64,000 nt of DNA from NCBI RefSeq assembly GCF_021353265.1, contig NZ_JAJTWU010000008.1, forward strand, positions 206,717 through 270,716. The letters are read 5' to 3'. How positions within the stretch are numbered: the first letter of the stretch is position 1; the number at the start of each line of letters is the position of its first letter. The notes under the pieces are model-generated. The model did no database searches. It saw only the letters and a list, made by a program, of their open reading frames with translations, and was not told the origin of the DNA. Source of the stretch: Pelomonas cellulosilytica. Its GTDB lineage: Bacteria > Pseudomonadota > Gammaproteobacteria > Burkholderiales > Burkholderiaceae_C. A program made the translations under genes and the position numbers. Below, piece after piece: positions 8,929 to 16,966 of the stretch.

Positions 8929-9651
8929 TCAGACCGCCAGCAGGTCCACCTCGAACAGCAGCGTCGCGTTCGGCGGGATCACGCCGCCCGCGCCATGCGC
9001 GCCATAGCCCAGCTCCGGCGGCAGCACGAGGAAGCGCGTGCCGCCCACCTTCATGCCCTGCACGCCCTCGTCCCAGCCCTGGATGACTTCGCCGCCGCCC
9101 AGGCGGAACTTGAACGGCTGGCCACGGTCCTTGCTGGAGTCGAACTTCTTGCCGCGCAGACCGTCCTTGTAGAGCCAGCCGGTGTAGTGCACCGACACGC
9201 GCTGGCCCGCCGCGGCCTCGGTGCCATCGCCGACAACGCGGTCCTCGTACTGCAGGCCGCTGGACGTCGTGTGCAGGTTCAGCTCGACGGGTTCCGGGCC
9301 GCCGGCCAGGCCCAGCAGCTCAACCTCGAAGCACAGCGTCGCGTTCGGGGGGATGACGCCGCCGGCGCCGCGTGCGCCATAGCCCAGTGGCGCGGGAATG
9401 ATGAGCGTGCGCTTGCCGCCAATCTTCATGCCCTGCACGCCTTCGTCCCAGCCGCGGATGACCATGCCGGCGCCGAGCTCGAATTCGAACGGGTCGCCGC
9501 GGTCCTTGCTGGAGTCGAACTTGGCGGTCCGGGCGCCATCGACCCAGAGCCAGCCGGTGTAGTGCACGGTCACGTCATGGCCGGCGGCGGCCTGCTTGCC
9601 GTCGCCTTCGACGGTGTCTTCGTACTGCAGGCCGCTGGGCGTCGTGTTCAT
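8929..9651 (-). CDS. Tandem two-domain FKBP-type peptidyl-prolyl isomerase
   Basis: 240 residues with two complete FKBP domains in tandem (about 1-118 and 119-240). Each starts T(P/S)SGLQYED and has VHYTGWL, KFDSSKDRG and a conserved VIRGWDEGVQGMK or VIQGWDEGVQGMK core. FKBPs isomerise Xaa-Pro bonds and help folding. No signal peptide is visible, so the enzyme is probably cytoplasmic. Start 9651 is chosen because AAGGA lies just upstream and the FKBP fold begins there. Most bacterial small FKBPs have one domain, so this looks like an internal duplication. It ends 10 bases from the GGDEF/EAL gene, tail to tail. Confidence 0.92.
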   Translation of the reverse strand: MNTTPSGLQYEDTVEGDGKQAAAGHDVTVHYTGWLWVDGARTAKFDSSKDRGDPFEFELGAGMVIRGWDEGVQGMKIGGKRTLIIPAPLGYGARGAGGVIPPNATLCFEVELLGLAGGPEPVELNLHTTSSGLQYEDRVVGDGTEAAAGQRVSVHYTGWLYKDGLRGKKFDSSKDRGQPFKFRLGGGEVIQGWDEGVQGMKVGGTRFLVLPPELGYGAHGAGGVIPPNATLLFEVDLLAV

Positions 9652-9709
9652 CGCAAATCCTTCGGGGTGGGAAAAGCCGCGGATTGTCACCTCGTGCGCG
9701 CCCGTGGCT

Positions 9710-10042
9710 TCATGGCGTCACCTGCAACGGCCACACCTCGACCACGCCGTTCGCGATGGCACACGGCGTGCCGGCCACCAGCTCGATGGCTTGCTCCAGC
9801 GAGTCGGCCTCGATGACGGCAAAGCCGGCGATCGGCAACTGGCTGCTGAGGTAGGCGCCATCGCTGCGCTGCGCGCCGGTGCCCTGCGGATTGCGCACCT
9901 GCACTGGCTGCCCGGCGATGCCCATCAGCACACCGCGCGCCTTCAGCCGGGCGTCGTGTGCATGCGCTGCGTCGCGCAGTGCCACGGGCGTGGCCTCGTA
10001 GCCGGCGTTGTTGCCGTAACCGATGGTGATGAAGCTGGCCAT
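9710..10042 (-). CDS. YCII-like domain protein
   Basis: 110 residues, ATG at 10042 with GGAG seven bases upstream. The protein resembles small alpha-beta barrel YCII/DGPF-family proteins: an N-terminal strand MASFITIGYG, then ARLKARGVLMGIAGQPVQV, a glycine-rich middle and GFAVIEADSLEQAIELVAGT, the typical 'sharing of the load' helix ending before a final strand GVVEVWPLQ. Members are often annotated as YCII-related or PhnB-like and their reactions are mostly unknown. It lies downstream of the LytTR regulator and 46 bases from it. No catalytic residues can be assigned. Confidence 0.6.
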   Translation of the reverse strand: MASFITIGYGNNAGYEATPVALRDAAHAHDARLKARGVLMGIAGQPVQVRNPQGTGAQRSDGAYLSSQLPIAGFAVIEADSLEQAIELVAGTPCAIANGVVEVWPLQVTP

Positions 10043-10088
10043 GCCGGTCTCCGCAGGGGATGGAGCGGTCGAGCGGCAAGTGGCGTGC

Positions 10089-10850
10089 CTACATCGGCTT
10101 GAACCGGGACTGGAAGCTCTGGCTGACGGGCAGCCGCGTGTCGCTGCCCTTGAGCAGCACCTCCATGCCCGTGAGGCGCCGGTCGACCCGCGCGACGTGG
10201 GCGAGGTTGACGACCACCGCGCGGTGGATCTGCCAGAACTGGCCGGGGTCGAGCTGGGCCAGCAGCTCGCGCAGCGACAGCCGCAGCAGGAACTCCCCTT
10301 CGGCGGTGACGGCACAGGTGTACTTGTTGTCGCTGCGGAAGTGCGTCACGTCGGCCACCATGACAAGGTGCAGGCGCTCGCCCTGCGAGGCCTGCAGCCA
10401 GCGCAGCGGCGTGGCGGCCACCGGCGCGGCGTCGAGCACGGGCGGTGTCCACTGCTGCAGCCAGTTTGCGAGCTGCGCCGGCGGCCATTGCAGTCGTTGC
10501 CGCAGCCGTTGCACGGTCTCGCCCAAGCGCGCGTCGTCCAGCGGCTTGAGCAGGTAGTCGATGGCGCCGTGCTCGAAAGCCTGCAGCGCGTGCGCGTCGT
10601 AAGCCGTCACGAAGACGATGTGCGCCAGGCCTTTCAGCCGGCGTGCCAGCGACAGACCGTCCAGCCCGGGCAGACGGATGTCGACGAAGAGGATGTCGGG
10701 CCGCAGGTCCAGCGCGAGTGCCAGGCCCTGGTCGCCATCCTCGGCCTCGGCGACGACCTGAAGCTGCGGCCACAGCGTAGCCAGGCCCTCGCGCAGGCGC
10801 TGGCGGGGCAGGGCTTCGTCTTCGATGAGCAGCGCGGTGGGTGTTTTCAT
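10089..10850 (-). CDS. LytTR-type response regulator (AlgR/LytR family)
   Basis: 253 residues. The receiver domain carries ALLIEDEALPRQRL, ILFVDIRLPGLDG with the phospho-acceptor aspartate at about residue 57, and YLLKPLDDARL. The C-terminal LytTR DNA-binding domain (about 150-250) has DVTHFRSDNKYTCAV, FWQIHRAVVVNLAHV and a closing TRLPVSQSFQSRFK. The start overlaps the stop of the sensor kinase by 4 bases, so the two proteins form a cognate pair. AlgR-type regulators control exopolysaccharide, pili or stress genes; the target here is not evident. The adjacent tandem secreted proteins or the YCII gene are candidates by position only. Confidence 0.9.
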   Translation of the reverse strand: MKTPTALLIEDEALPRQRLREGLATLWPQLQVVAEAEDGDQGLALALDLRPDILFVDIRLPGLDGLSLARRLKGLAHIVFVTAYDAHALQAFEHGAIDYLLKPLDDARLGETVQRLRQRLQWPPAQLANWLQQWTPPVLDAAPVAATPLRWLQASQGERLHLVMVADVTHFRSDNKYTCAVTAEGEFLLRLSLRELLAQLDPGQFWQIHRAVVVNLAHVARVDRRLTGMEVLLKGSDTRLPVSQSFQSRFKPM

Positions 10851-11899
10851 GCGGGAAGCGTCCAGGGCAGCGCGATGCGGGCGAGCACGCCGCCCCCGTC
10901 GGCCTGCTGCACGCTGAGGTGGGCGGCGCCGCCGTACAGGCTGGCCAGGCGGTCGCGCACGTTGGCCAGCCCCAGCCCCTGCGATGGCGCGGTAGCGGCG
11001 GCGCTGGCGGTGCCGGCCGGGGCGGCGAACAGCCCGGCGCCAGTGTCGGCCACGTCCACCAGCAGCCGGTCGCCATCGCGGCGGGCGCTGACGTGGATGT
11101 CGCCGCCAGCGGCCAGCGGCTCGATGCCGTGGCGCACGGCGTTCTCCACCAGTGTCAGCAGCATGAGGGGCGGCAGGGCGTGGCCTCCGCAGCCGTCGGC
11201 GGCCTGTACGCCGAAGCGCAGCCGCGCGCCCAACCGCGTGGCCATGACGTTCAGGTAGGCGCGGGTCAGCGCGAATTCCCGGTCGACGGTGGACAGCGGC
11301 TCCCGCAGCGAGGGCAGGGCCAGGCGCAGGTAGTCGTGCAGCTCGCCGAGAAAGCGCTCGGCCGTGGCCGGCTGCAGGCGGATGAGCTGCTGCAGGCTGG
11401 CCAGCGAGTTGAACAGAAAGTGCGGCTCGACCTGCGCCTGCAGCGTCTTCAGCTCGGCGACGCTGACCTGGCGCGACAGCTCGGCGATGGCTGCCTGCTG
11501 TTCGGCTTGTTGCAGGCGCAGCTGCAACGCCTGCGACTCGCGCCAGCGCCACCAGCGCAGCGGCAGGTGCATCAGCAGCGCGAAACCCCAGGCCGGCAGC
11601 GCCAGGCGCATCACCTCCCAGCTCTGGCTCCACGGCACGGGCCGGGTGCCGGGCACCAGCAGCAGGCCTAGCAAAGCGCCACCCAGCGCGGCCACCGGCA
11701 CCGCCAGCGGCCACCGGCGCCGGTGCAGCACGCAGGCCGCCGCGCTGTAGGCCAGCCACAGCTGGGCCGCAAGTGTCAGCGCACGCGCCTGCGGCCATTG
11801 GCTGTGCAGCGCCGCCCAGCCGAGCCAGAAGCACAGTGTCGGCACCAGTGCCGGTCGCGCCGCGGCGGCCAGATGACGAAGGCGGATCGTTGTGAGCAT
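10847..11899 (-). CDS. LytS/AlgZ-type sensor histidine kinase
   Basis: 350 residues. The N-terminal 130 residues form four hydrophobic helices (ALVPTLCFWLGWAALH, LWLAYSAAACVL and others). A short coiled coil precedes the His_kinase core with the phospho-acceptor in VEPHFLFNSLASLQQL, typical of the HPK8 LytS/AlgZ group. The HATPase domain includes LTLVENAVRHGIEP and ADTGAGLF. It is translationally coupled to the LytTR regulator. There is no periplasmic domain of note, so the signal is probably membrane-related. It ends a minus-strand unit that begins 7 bases after the stop of the neighbouring secreted protein gene. Confidence 0.88.
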   Translation of the reverse strand: MLTTIRLRHLAAAARPALVPTLCFWLGWAALHSQWPQARALTLAAQLWLAYSAAACVLHRRRWPLAVPVAALGGALLGLLLVPGTRPVPWSQSWEVMRLALPAWGFALLMHLPLRWWRWRESQALQLRLQQAEQQAAIAELSRQVSVAELKTLQAQVEPHFLFNSLASLQQLIRLQPATAERFLGELHDYLRLALPSLREPLSTVDREFALTRAYLNVMATRLGARLRFGVQAADGCGGHALPPLMLLTLVENAVRHGIEPLAAGGDIHVSARRDGDRLLVDVADTGAGLFAAPAGTASAAATAPSQGLGLANVRDRLASLYGGAAHLSVQQADGGGVLARIALPWTLPA

Positions 11900-11906
11900 C
11901 GTGCGC

Positions 11907-12590
11907 TCAGTCGAGCTGGGCGTTGACGAGGGGCGCCGGCGGCAGCGCGGCCATCACCCGCTTCGTTTGTGCGACGTTCTCGCGCGCGGCTGCCCAGTCG
12001 ATGCCGACGGGCGTCGTCGTGACGGGCACGTCGCGACCGACGACCTCGAAGCTCGGCCGGCGCATCGCCACCTCACCTTCGCCCACAAGCGCAAGCCCGA
12101 CCGTCAGCAGCGGCGCCTCGCGCGGCACGTCGATGACGACGCTGACACGCTGCCAGTCAGTGGCGGGCGGCACGGCGGCCCCAATCGGCAGCCGGTGCTC
12201 GACGCCCGGCGCACCGCGTGCGGTGCGAACAAGCTGGTTCGGGCCGCCCGGCGTCATGTAGAGGCCGGCCCAGCGGCTGCCGGAAGCTGCGCGCACGTCG
12301 GCACTGAAGCGCACGCGCTGGCCGCCGTATCCGCTGGCCTGCTGCGAGACGCTGCCGACGCTGGCGGGCACCGGCAGCTGAGGCGGGTTCGTCGAGCGCA
12401 GGCGCAGCACGGGCGTGCCGGTGGCCTCGGCTGCGGGGTCGAGGCCTGCCTCGTAGCCGGGGCCACCGGTCGGCTGCATGTGGTGGACGATGGCTTCGAG
12501 GTGCCAGTCGTCCGGCAGGCGCGGTGCGGCGGCGCTGACGCTCAGCACCAGCGCGGCGAGGGGAATGGTGACCAGGGCGCGGTAGTCCAT
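11907..12590 (-). CDS. Secreted protein of unknown function, paralogue A
   Basis: 227 residues. A signal peptide MDYRALVTIPLAALVLSVSA is followed by a beta-rich domain with YGGQRVRFSADVRA, WAGLYM and VSVVIDVPREAPLLTVGLALVGEG, the look of a carbohydrate-binding or jelly-roll module. The protein then has VVGRDVPVTTTP and an Ala/Pro-rich tail. The next gene upstream encodes a clear paralogue with the same start and the same landmarks. I do not recognise the family. It precedes the LytS/LytTR genes by 7 bases on the same strand and is probably co-transcribed with them. Confidence 0.7.
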   Translation of the reverse strand: MDYRALVTIPLAALVLSVSAAAPRLPDDWHLEAIVHHMQPTGGPGYEAGLDPAAEATGTPVLRLRSTNPPQLPVPASVGSVSQQASGYGGQRVRFSADVRAASGSRWAGLYMTPGGPNQLVRTARGAPGVEHRLPIGAAVPPATDWQRVSVVIDVPREAPLLTVGLALVGEGEVAMRRPSFEVVGRDVPVTTTPVGIDWAAARENVAQTKRVMAALPPAPLVNAQLD

Positions 12591-12613
12591 GGGGGCTCTC
12601 CTGAAGTCGGTTC

Positions 12614-13273
12614 TCAGCGCAGCGCGAGGTTGCTGGGTGGTGTCGGGCGGGTGGCCTGCGTGGACTGCTGCCGGGCGATGTCGGCGCGCAGCCTGGCCGT
12701 TTGCGTCGCGGCGAACGGCGTTGCCGTGGTGGGTACGTCGCGGCCGACGACATCGAGCTTGAAGTCCCGGGCCCAGATCTGCCCGTTGCCGATCACGGCG
12801 AGGCCCACCGTGGCGGCGCCGAAGTCGTCTTGCGGGATGTCCGCCACGACGCTGACCTCGCACCAGTCCGGGCAGGCCGGCGTGCCGACGCTGACGGGCT
12901 CGGCTTCCTGCGTGTCCACCGGCAGCACGTGCAGCGGCAGGAATCCGCTGCGCACCACCAGGCCGGCCCACGCATCAGTGCCGGCCGCTTTGACCTGGGC
13001 CTGGAAGCGCAGGCGCTTGCCGCCATAGCCGGTGACGCTCTGCGAGATGGCGCCCAGTTCGCCGTCGTGGCGTTGGCCGACGGACTGCACAGTCAGCATG
13101 CGCTGGCCGGCGGTGTCGGTGCTGGGTGCGACGCCGGTCAGGTAGGTGGTGCCGGCCGGCCAGCTGAAGCTGGCGCCGGCCTGCCAGCCGGCGGGCAGGC
13201 GGAGCGACTCGGCGCTGCTGGCGCTGAGTGCCACGGCGGCCAGCGGGATGGTTAGGAGGCTGCGGTAGTCCAT
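12614..13273 (-). CDS. Secreted protein of unknown function, paralogue B
   Basis: 219 residues from the ATG at 13273 with GGAGG-like bases upstream; the frame remains open further but lacks a signal peptide there. The signal sequence MDYRSLLTIPLAAVALSAS parallels the neighbouring gene. Shared landmarks are YGGKRLRFQAQVKA, WAGLVV, VSVVADIPQDDFGAATVGLA and VVGRDVPTTATP. It has a cysteine-containing insert (ACPDWCEV), suggesting one disulfide in the periplasm, which paralogue A lacks. The pair arose by tandem duplication and has diverged strongly. The function is unknown; a ligand-binding beta-sandwich is inference. Confidence 0.7.
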   Translation of the reverse strand: MDYRSLLTIPLAAVALSASSAESLRLPAGWQAGASFSWPAGTTYLTGVAPSTDTAGQRMLTVQSVGQRHDGELGAISQSVTGYGGKRLRFQAQVKAAGTDAWAGLVVRSGFLPLHVLPVDTQEAEPVSVGTPACPDWCEVSVVADIPQDDFGAATVGLAVIGNGQIWARDFKLDVVGRDVPTTATPFAATQTARLRADIARQQSTQATRPTPPSNLALR

Positions 13274-13407
13274 GGGAGGCTCGCGAAGTGACGGGACGGC
13301 GCCAGTGTCTGCAGCGCGTCTGCGCCGTCCCAGTGCGGCGCGACGAGCGCCCGTGCCGGCGCGACAGGGACGAGCCTGCGGCGACGAAGGGGCCGCCGGC
13401 GTGCGCA

Positions 13408-14271
13408 TCAACCGCCGGCAGCCCAGGCTGTCACGGCAGCGGCCAGCGTGTCGGCCGGCGTGGCGGCGTCCGGCAGCGGTGGCAGGCCCAGCCGGGCTGC
13501 CGCCTCTCGCAGTCGCGCTGCGGGGTCGGTGAGATCGATGGCCGCTGCGCCGTTCTGCTTGGACAACTTGTGACCGTCGGCCGCCAGCACGAGCGGCGTG
13601 TGCAGGTAGCGCGGCGTCGGCAGGCTCAGTGCCCGCTGCAGCGCGATCTGCCGCGGCGTGTTGTCGGCCAGGTCCTCGCCGCGGACAACATCAGTTATGC
13701 CTTGCTCGGCATCGTCCACGACGACGGCAAGCTGGTACGCCCACAGGCCGTCGGCGCGCTTCAGCACGAAGTCGCCGACCTCCGCGGCCAAGTCCTGCGA
13801 CTGCACGCCCAGCCGGCGGTCTTGCCAGTCCACACGACCCTGCACGCGCAGCCGCCAGGCGCGCGCCGGCCGGCCGTGCGTGCCTGCCCTGCAGGTGCCG
13901 GGGTAGACCAGCTCGCCATGCCTGGGGCGCGGGCCGACCATCCGCTCGTAGGCCGCAGCGATCTCGGCGCGCGTGCAGGCGCAGCCGTAGGCGTCACCCG
14001 CGGCGACGAGCCGGTCCAGCGCGGCCTGGTAGTGCGTGTCGCGGCGGGACTGCCAGACGGGCGGCTCATCGGGCACGAGGCCCAGCGCGGCGAGCTGGCC
14101 CAGGATGACCTCGTCCGTGCCTGGCGGGCAGCGGGGGCCGTCCACGTCTTCGATGCGCACGAGCCACCGCCCGCGTTGGGCGCGGGCGTCGAGCCAGCTG
14201 GCCAGCGCGGCCACCAGCGAGCCGGCGTGGAGCGGACCGGTGGGCGAGGGGGCGAAACGGCCTCGGTACAT
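13408..14271 (-). CDS. gluQ: Glutamyl-Q tRNA(Asp) synthetase
   Basis: 287 residues. It is a truncated GluRS-like enzyme that charges queuosine at position 34 of tRNA-Asp with glutamate. It has the HIGH-like motif [10 protein letters not shown] near the N terminus, zinc-ligand-type cysteines (GCACTRAEI and YPGTC), [14 protein letters not shown] and the KMSKS-like HKLSKQNG. The anticodon-binding half of GluRS is absent, as expected for GluQ. Start 14271 is chosen because [12 protein letters not shown] is the family N terminus; the longer frame adds a low-complexity stretch. It stands alone between paralogue B and a LysR gene. Confidence 0.93.
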   Translation of the reverse strand: MYRGRFAPSPTGPLHAGSLVAALASWLDARAQRGRWLVRIEDVDGPRCPPGTDEVILGQLAALGLVPDEPPVWQSRRDTHYQAALDRLVAAGDAYGCACTRAEIAAAYERMVGPRPRHGELVYPGTCRAGTHGRPARAWRLRVQGRVDWQDRRLGVQSQDLAAEVGDFVLKRADGLWAYQLAVVVDDAEQGITDVVRGEDLADNTPRQIALQRALSLPTPRYLHTPLVLAADGHKLSKQNGAAAIDLTDPAARLREAAARLGLPPLPDAATPADTLAAAVTAWAAGG

Positions 14272-14300
14272 GGGCGCTGCTGGCTCAGGACTTGCGGCCA

Positions 14301-15263
14301 CTACAGCAGCAGGCCTTCGTGCTGTTCCAGCAGCGCCTTGCGCGTCGTGTCGTGGCGCAGCCGGTCCAGCCACCAGGCCAGCGCGAGGCCCGGCGCATGG
14401 CCGGTGTCGCGCCAGGCGTAGTGCATGACACCCGAGCGCCGTCCTTCATAGGTGGTCTTGCTCACGAGCCGCCCGGCGTCGACGTGGCGGCGCACCATGC
14501 TGATCGGCAACGAGCCGCAGCCCAGACCGCGCAGAAGTGCCTCGAGCTTGGTGGCCATGGACGGCACCGTCAGCACGTCCTGCCCGGGCAGCAGGCCCAC
14601 GGTGATGGGCGTCAGCACGCGGGCGCTGTCGGCGACGGCGATGATGCGGTGGGCGGCGATCTGCGCGGCCGTCAGCGGCTCCGGCAGCTTGGCCAGCGGA
14701 TGGTGGGGCGCCACGCAGAAGACGAATTCCAGCTCGCCGGCTGGCTCGCAGTGGATGCTGCTGCTGGCCGACTGGGCGGGCACGCCGATGGCCACGTCGG
14801 CCTGGCCGTGGAGCAGCGCTTCCCAGGTGCCGGCCAGCACTTCCACGCGCAGCTTTAGCCGCGTCGGCGGCGCACCACCCCCCTCGACCTTCTCGGCGTA
14901 GAAGGCCTCGACGAGGTCGAAGACGGCGCGGCGCGCGACGGCGTCGTCCATCACCAGCGTCAGCTCGCTCTCCCAGCCGGTGGCGATGCGACGCACGCGG
15001 TTGGCCACGGCGTCCAGCTCCTGCAGCAGCCGGCGGCCTTCCAGCAGCAGCTCCTGGCCGGCGCTGGTCAGCATGGCCTGGCGGGAGCTGCGGTCGAACA
15101 GCAGCACGTCCAGCGCGTCCTCCAGCTGGCGCACAGAGTAGGTCAGTGCGGAGGGCACGCGGCCCATCTCGCGCGCCGCAGCGGCGAAGCTGCCGGTGCG
15201 GGCGATGGTGTCCATCATGGTCAGCGCTTCGGGTGTCAGCGCGCGACGGCGGTCTTGGGTCAT
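14301..15263 (-). CDS. LysR-family regulator, divergent from pirin gene
   Basis: 320 residues. The N-terminal winged helix-turn-helix covers [20 protein letters not shown] and [20 protein letters not shown], followed by the periplasmic-binding-like effector domain (about 95-310). It is transcribed away from the pirin gene across a 232-base intergenic region, the classic arrangement for a LysR activator of its neighbour. Homologous LysR-pirin-wrbA layouts are common in Burkholderiales, so it probably controls the next two genes, perhaps in answer to quinones or other electrophiles. The inducer cannot be read from sequence. Confidence 0.88.
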   Translation of the reverse strand: MTQDRRRALTPEALTMMDTIARTGSFAAAAREMGRVPSALTYSVRQLEDALDVLLFDRSSRQAMLTSAGQELLLEGRRLLQELDAVANRVRRIATGWESELTLVMDDAVARRAVFDLVEAFYAEKVEGGGAPPTRLKLRVEVLAGTWEALLHGQADVAIGVPAQSASSSIHCEPAGELEFVFCVAPHHPLAKLPEPLTAAQIAAHRIIAVADSARVLTPITVGLLPGQDVLTVPSMATKLEALLRGLGCGSLPISMVRRHVDAGRLVSKTTYEGRRSGVMHYAWRDTGHAPGLALAWWLDRLRHDTTRKALLEQHEGLLL

Positions 15264-15495
15264 GCTGGATGCGGTGGTTGGGCGCAATCGGTTGTGCAGC
15301 GTTGCTGCGCGAAGCGAACGGGTCGCCGGGGATCGGATTCTTGGATGGACATCATCTGCTGCAAGCGCTGGGAAGCGGTCGACAGCCGCATCCAGCATCT
15401 GTTCAGTCTATTTGAATGATGTCCTCAACACCTGTCGACCCCGCCGGCGATGCGCGCTCCTACATTGACTCCATCGATCACCAAAGGAGCACCAC

Positions 15496-16221
15496 ATGAC
15501 CATGCAACTCATCAAGTCCAGTGACCGCGGCTATGCCGACCACGGCTGGCTGAAGTCCTTCCACAGCTTCTCGTTCGCCGACTACTACGACCCGGCCCGC
15601 ATGGGCTTCGGTGCGCTGCGCGTCATCAACGAGGACAAGGTGGCCCCGGGCCGTGGCTTCGGCACGCACGGCCACCGCGACATGGAGATCATCAGCTACG
15701 TGCTGGACGGCGAACTGGCCCACAAGGACAGTATGGGCAACGGCGAGCCTGGCGCGGCCAACGCGGGCGTCATCCGCCCGGGGGACGTGCAGCGCATGAG
15801 CGCCGGCACCGGCGTGATGCACAGCGAGTTCAACCATGCCAAGGACCGCACGACGCACTTCCTGCAGATCTGGATCCAGCCGGATGCCCGCGGCATCACA
15901 CCGAGCTATGAGCAGAAGCACTTCGACACCGGGTCCAAGCGCGGCAAGCTGCGTCTCGTGGCGGCCAACGACGGCGCCGACGGCGCGGTGACGATCCACG
16001 CGAACGCACGCCTGTATGCCGGCCTGTTCGACGGCGCCGAGGCCGCCGAGCTGGACCTGGCCCCCGGCCGCATCGGCTACGTGCATCTGGTGCGCGGCAC
16101 GCTGACCGTCAACGGACAAGTCCTGACGGGGGGCGATGCCTTGCAAGTCCGCGACACTGCGCAGCTGGCGTTGACGGCGGGTCGCGACGCCGAAGTGCTG
16201 GTTTTCGATCTGGCCGCCTGA
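15496..16221 (+). CDS. Pirin family protein (YhhW-like, quercetinase type)
   Basis: 241 residues, ATG at 15496 behind AAAGGAG. It is a bicupin of the pirin family. The metal-binding cupin signature is seen as FGTHGHRDMEIISYV, then GDVQRMSAGTGVMHSEFNH, and the second cupin has IGYVHLVRGTLTVNGQ. E. coli YhhW of this family shows quercetin 2,3-dioxygenase activity; the physiological role is unsettled. It is cytoplasmic. It is divergent from the LysR gene and followed, after a repeat element, by wrbA, suggesting a shared role in quinone or flavonoid handling. No unusual features. Confidence 0.9.
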   Translation: MTMQLIKSSDRGYADHGWLKSFHSFSFADYYDPARMGFGALRVINEDKVAPGRGFGTHGHRDMEIISYVLDGELAHKDSMGNGEPGAANAGVIRPGDVQRMSAGTGVMHSEFNHAKDRTTHFLQIWIQPDARGITPSYEQKHFDTGSKRGKLRLVAANDGADGAVTIHANARLYAGLFDGAEAAELDLAPGRIGYVHLVRGTLTVNGQVLTGGDALQVRDTAQLALTAGRDAEVLVFDLAA

Positions 16222-16225
16222 GATG

Positions 16226-16372
16226 GTGCCCCTCGCCCACGCTCGCCCCGTTGAACGCGGGCGGGTCTGGACTGTCCCCCGAGGGGACGGCGATGCTTGC
16301 GGCGTTCAGCCGCAAGCACATCGCCTGGGCGGGCCGGCTTGGAAGCGGCCTGGCGCCCGGTCCGCAGGTTTC
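16226..16372 (+). repeat. Dispersed intergenic palindromic repeat, copy 1
   Basis: Between the pirin and wrbA genes. It contains CCCCCGAGGGGA, then an imperfect hairpin with arms GGCGATGCTTGCGGC and GCCGCAAGCACATCGCC, then GGCGGGCCGGCTTGGAAGCG. The same order of blocks recurs in inverted orientation at 27130-27268 and in a shorter form at 25262-25350. Confidence 0.7.
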
Positions 16373-16402
16373 TGATTCACCCCACTCCGAAAGGAACTGT
16401 CC

Positions 16403-16966
16403 ATGAGCAAGATCGTCGTTCTGTACCACTCCGGCTACGGCCACACGAAGAAGGTCGCCGAGGCGGTGGCTGGTGCCGCGGGCGCCGAGCTGATCGCCAT
16501 CGACGCCGAGGGCAACATCGGCGAGGCCGACTGGGCGACGCTGGCCGCGGCCGACGGCATCGTGTTCGGCACGCCCACCTACATGGGCGGCCCGAGCTGG
16601 CAGTTCAAGAAGGTGGCCGACGCGAGCAGCAAGCCGTGGTACAGCCAGGTGTGGCGCGACAAGATCGCCGCCGGCTTCACCAACTCGGCCACGCTCAACG
16701 GCGACAAGCAGGGCACGATGCAGTACCTGCATACGCTGAGCCAGCAGCACGGCATGGTGTGGGTGGGCATGGGCCTGAAGGCGCCCAACCACAAGGCGGC
16801 CACGCGTGACGACGTCAACAACCTGGGCGGCTATGCGGGCCTCATCACGCAGACGCCCAGCGACGCGTCTGCCGAGGAGATGGTGCCGGGCGACATCGCG
16901 ACGGCCAAGGTGTTCGGCGAGCGCGTGAAGGCGGTCGTCGACCGCTGGGTGAAGGGCGCCGCTTAA
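16403..16966 (+). CDS. wrbA: NAD(P)H:quinone oxidoreductase WrbA
   Basis: 187 residues, ATG at 16403 behind GAAAGGAACTGTCC. It is a flavodoxin-fold protein with FMN-binding loops YHSGYGHTKKVAEAV, FGTPTYMGGPSWQFK and GGYAGLITQ. WrbA tetramers reduce quinones by two electrons and so avoid semiquinone radicals. It is cytoplasmic. It lies downstream of the pirin gene and may share LysR control. Its TAA stop overlaps the stop codon of the convergent DUF1501 gene within the four bases TTAA, so there is no intergenic terminator between the two convergent units. Confidence 0.95.
   Translation: MSKIVVLYHSGYGHTKKVAEAVAGAAGAELIAIDAEGNIGEADWATLAAADGIVFGTPTYMGGPSWQFKKVADASSKPWYSQVWRDKIAAGFTNSATLNGDKQGTMQYLHTLSQQHGMVWVGMGLKAPNHKAATRDDVNNLGGYAGLITQTPSDASAEEMVPGDIATAKVFGERVKAVVDRWVKGAA

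Noticed and set aside
10023..11258. Plus-strand open frame of 411 codons over the LytTR genes
   Set aside because: Shadow of the LytTR regulator and kinase; no start signal and no recognisable domain.
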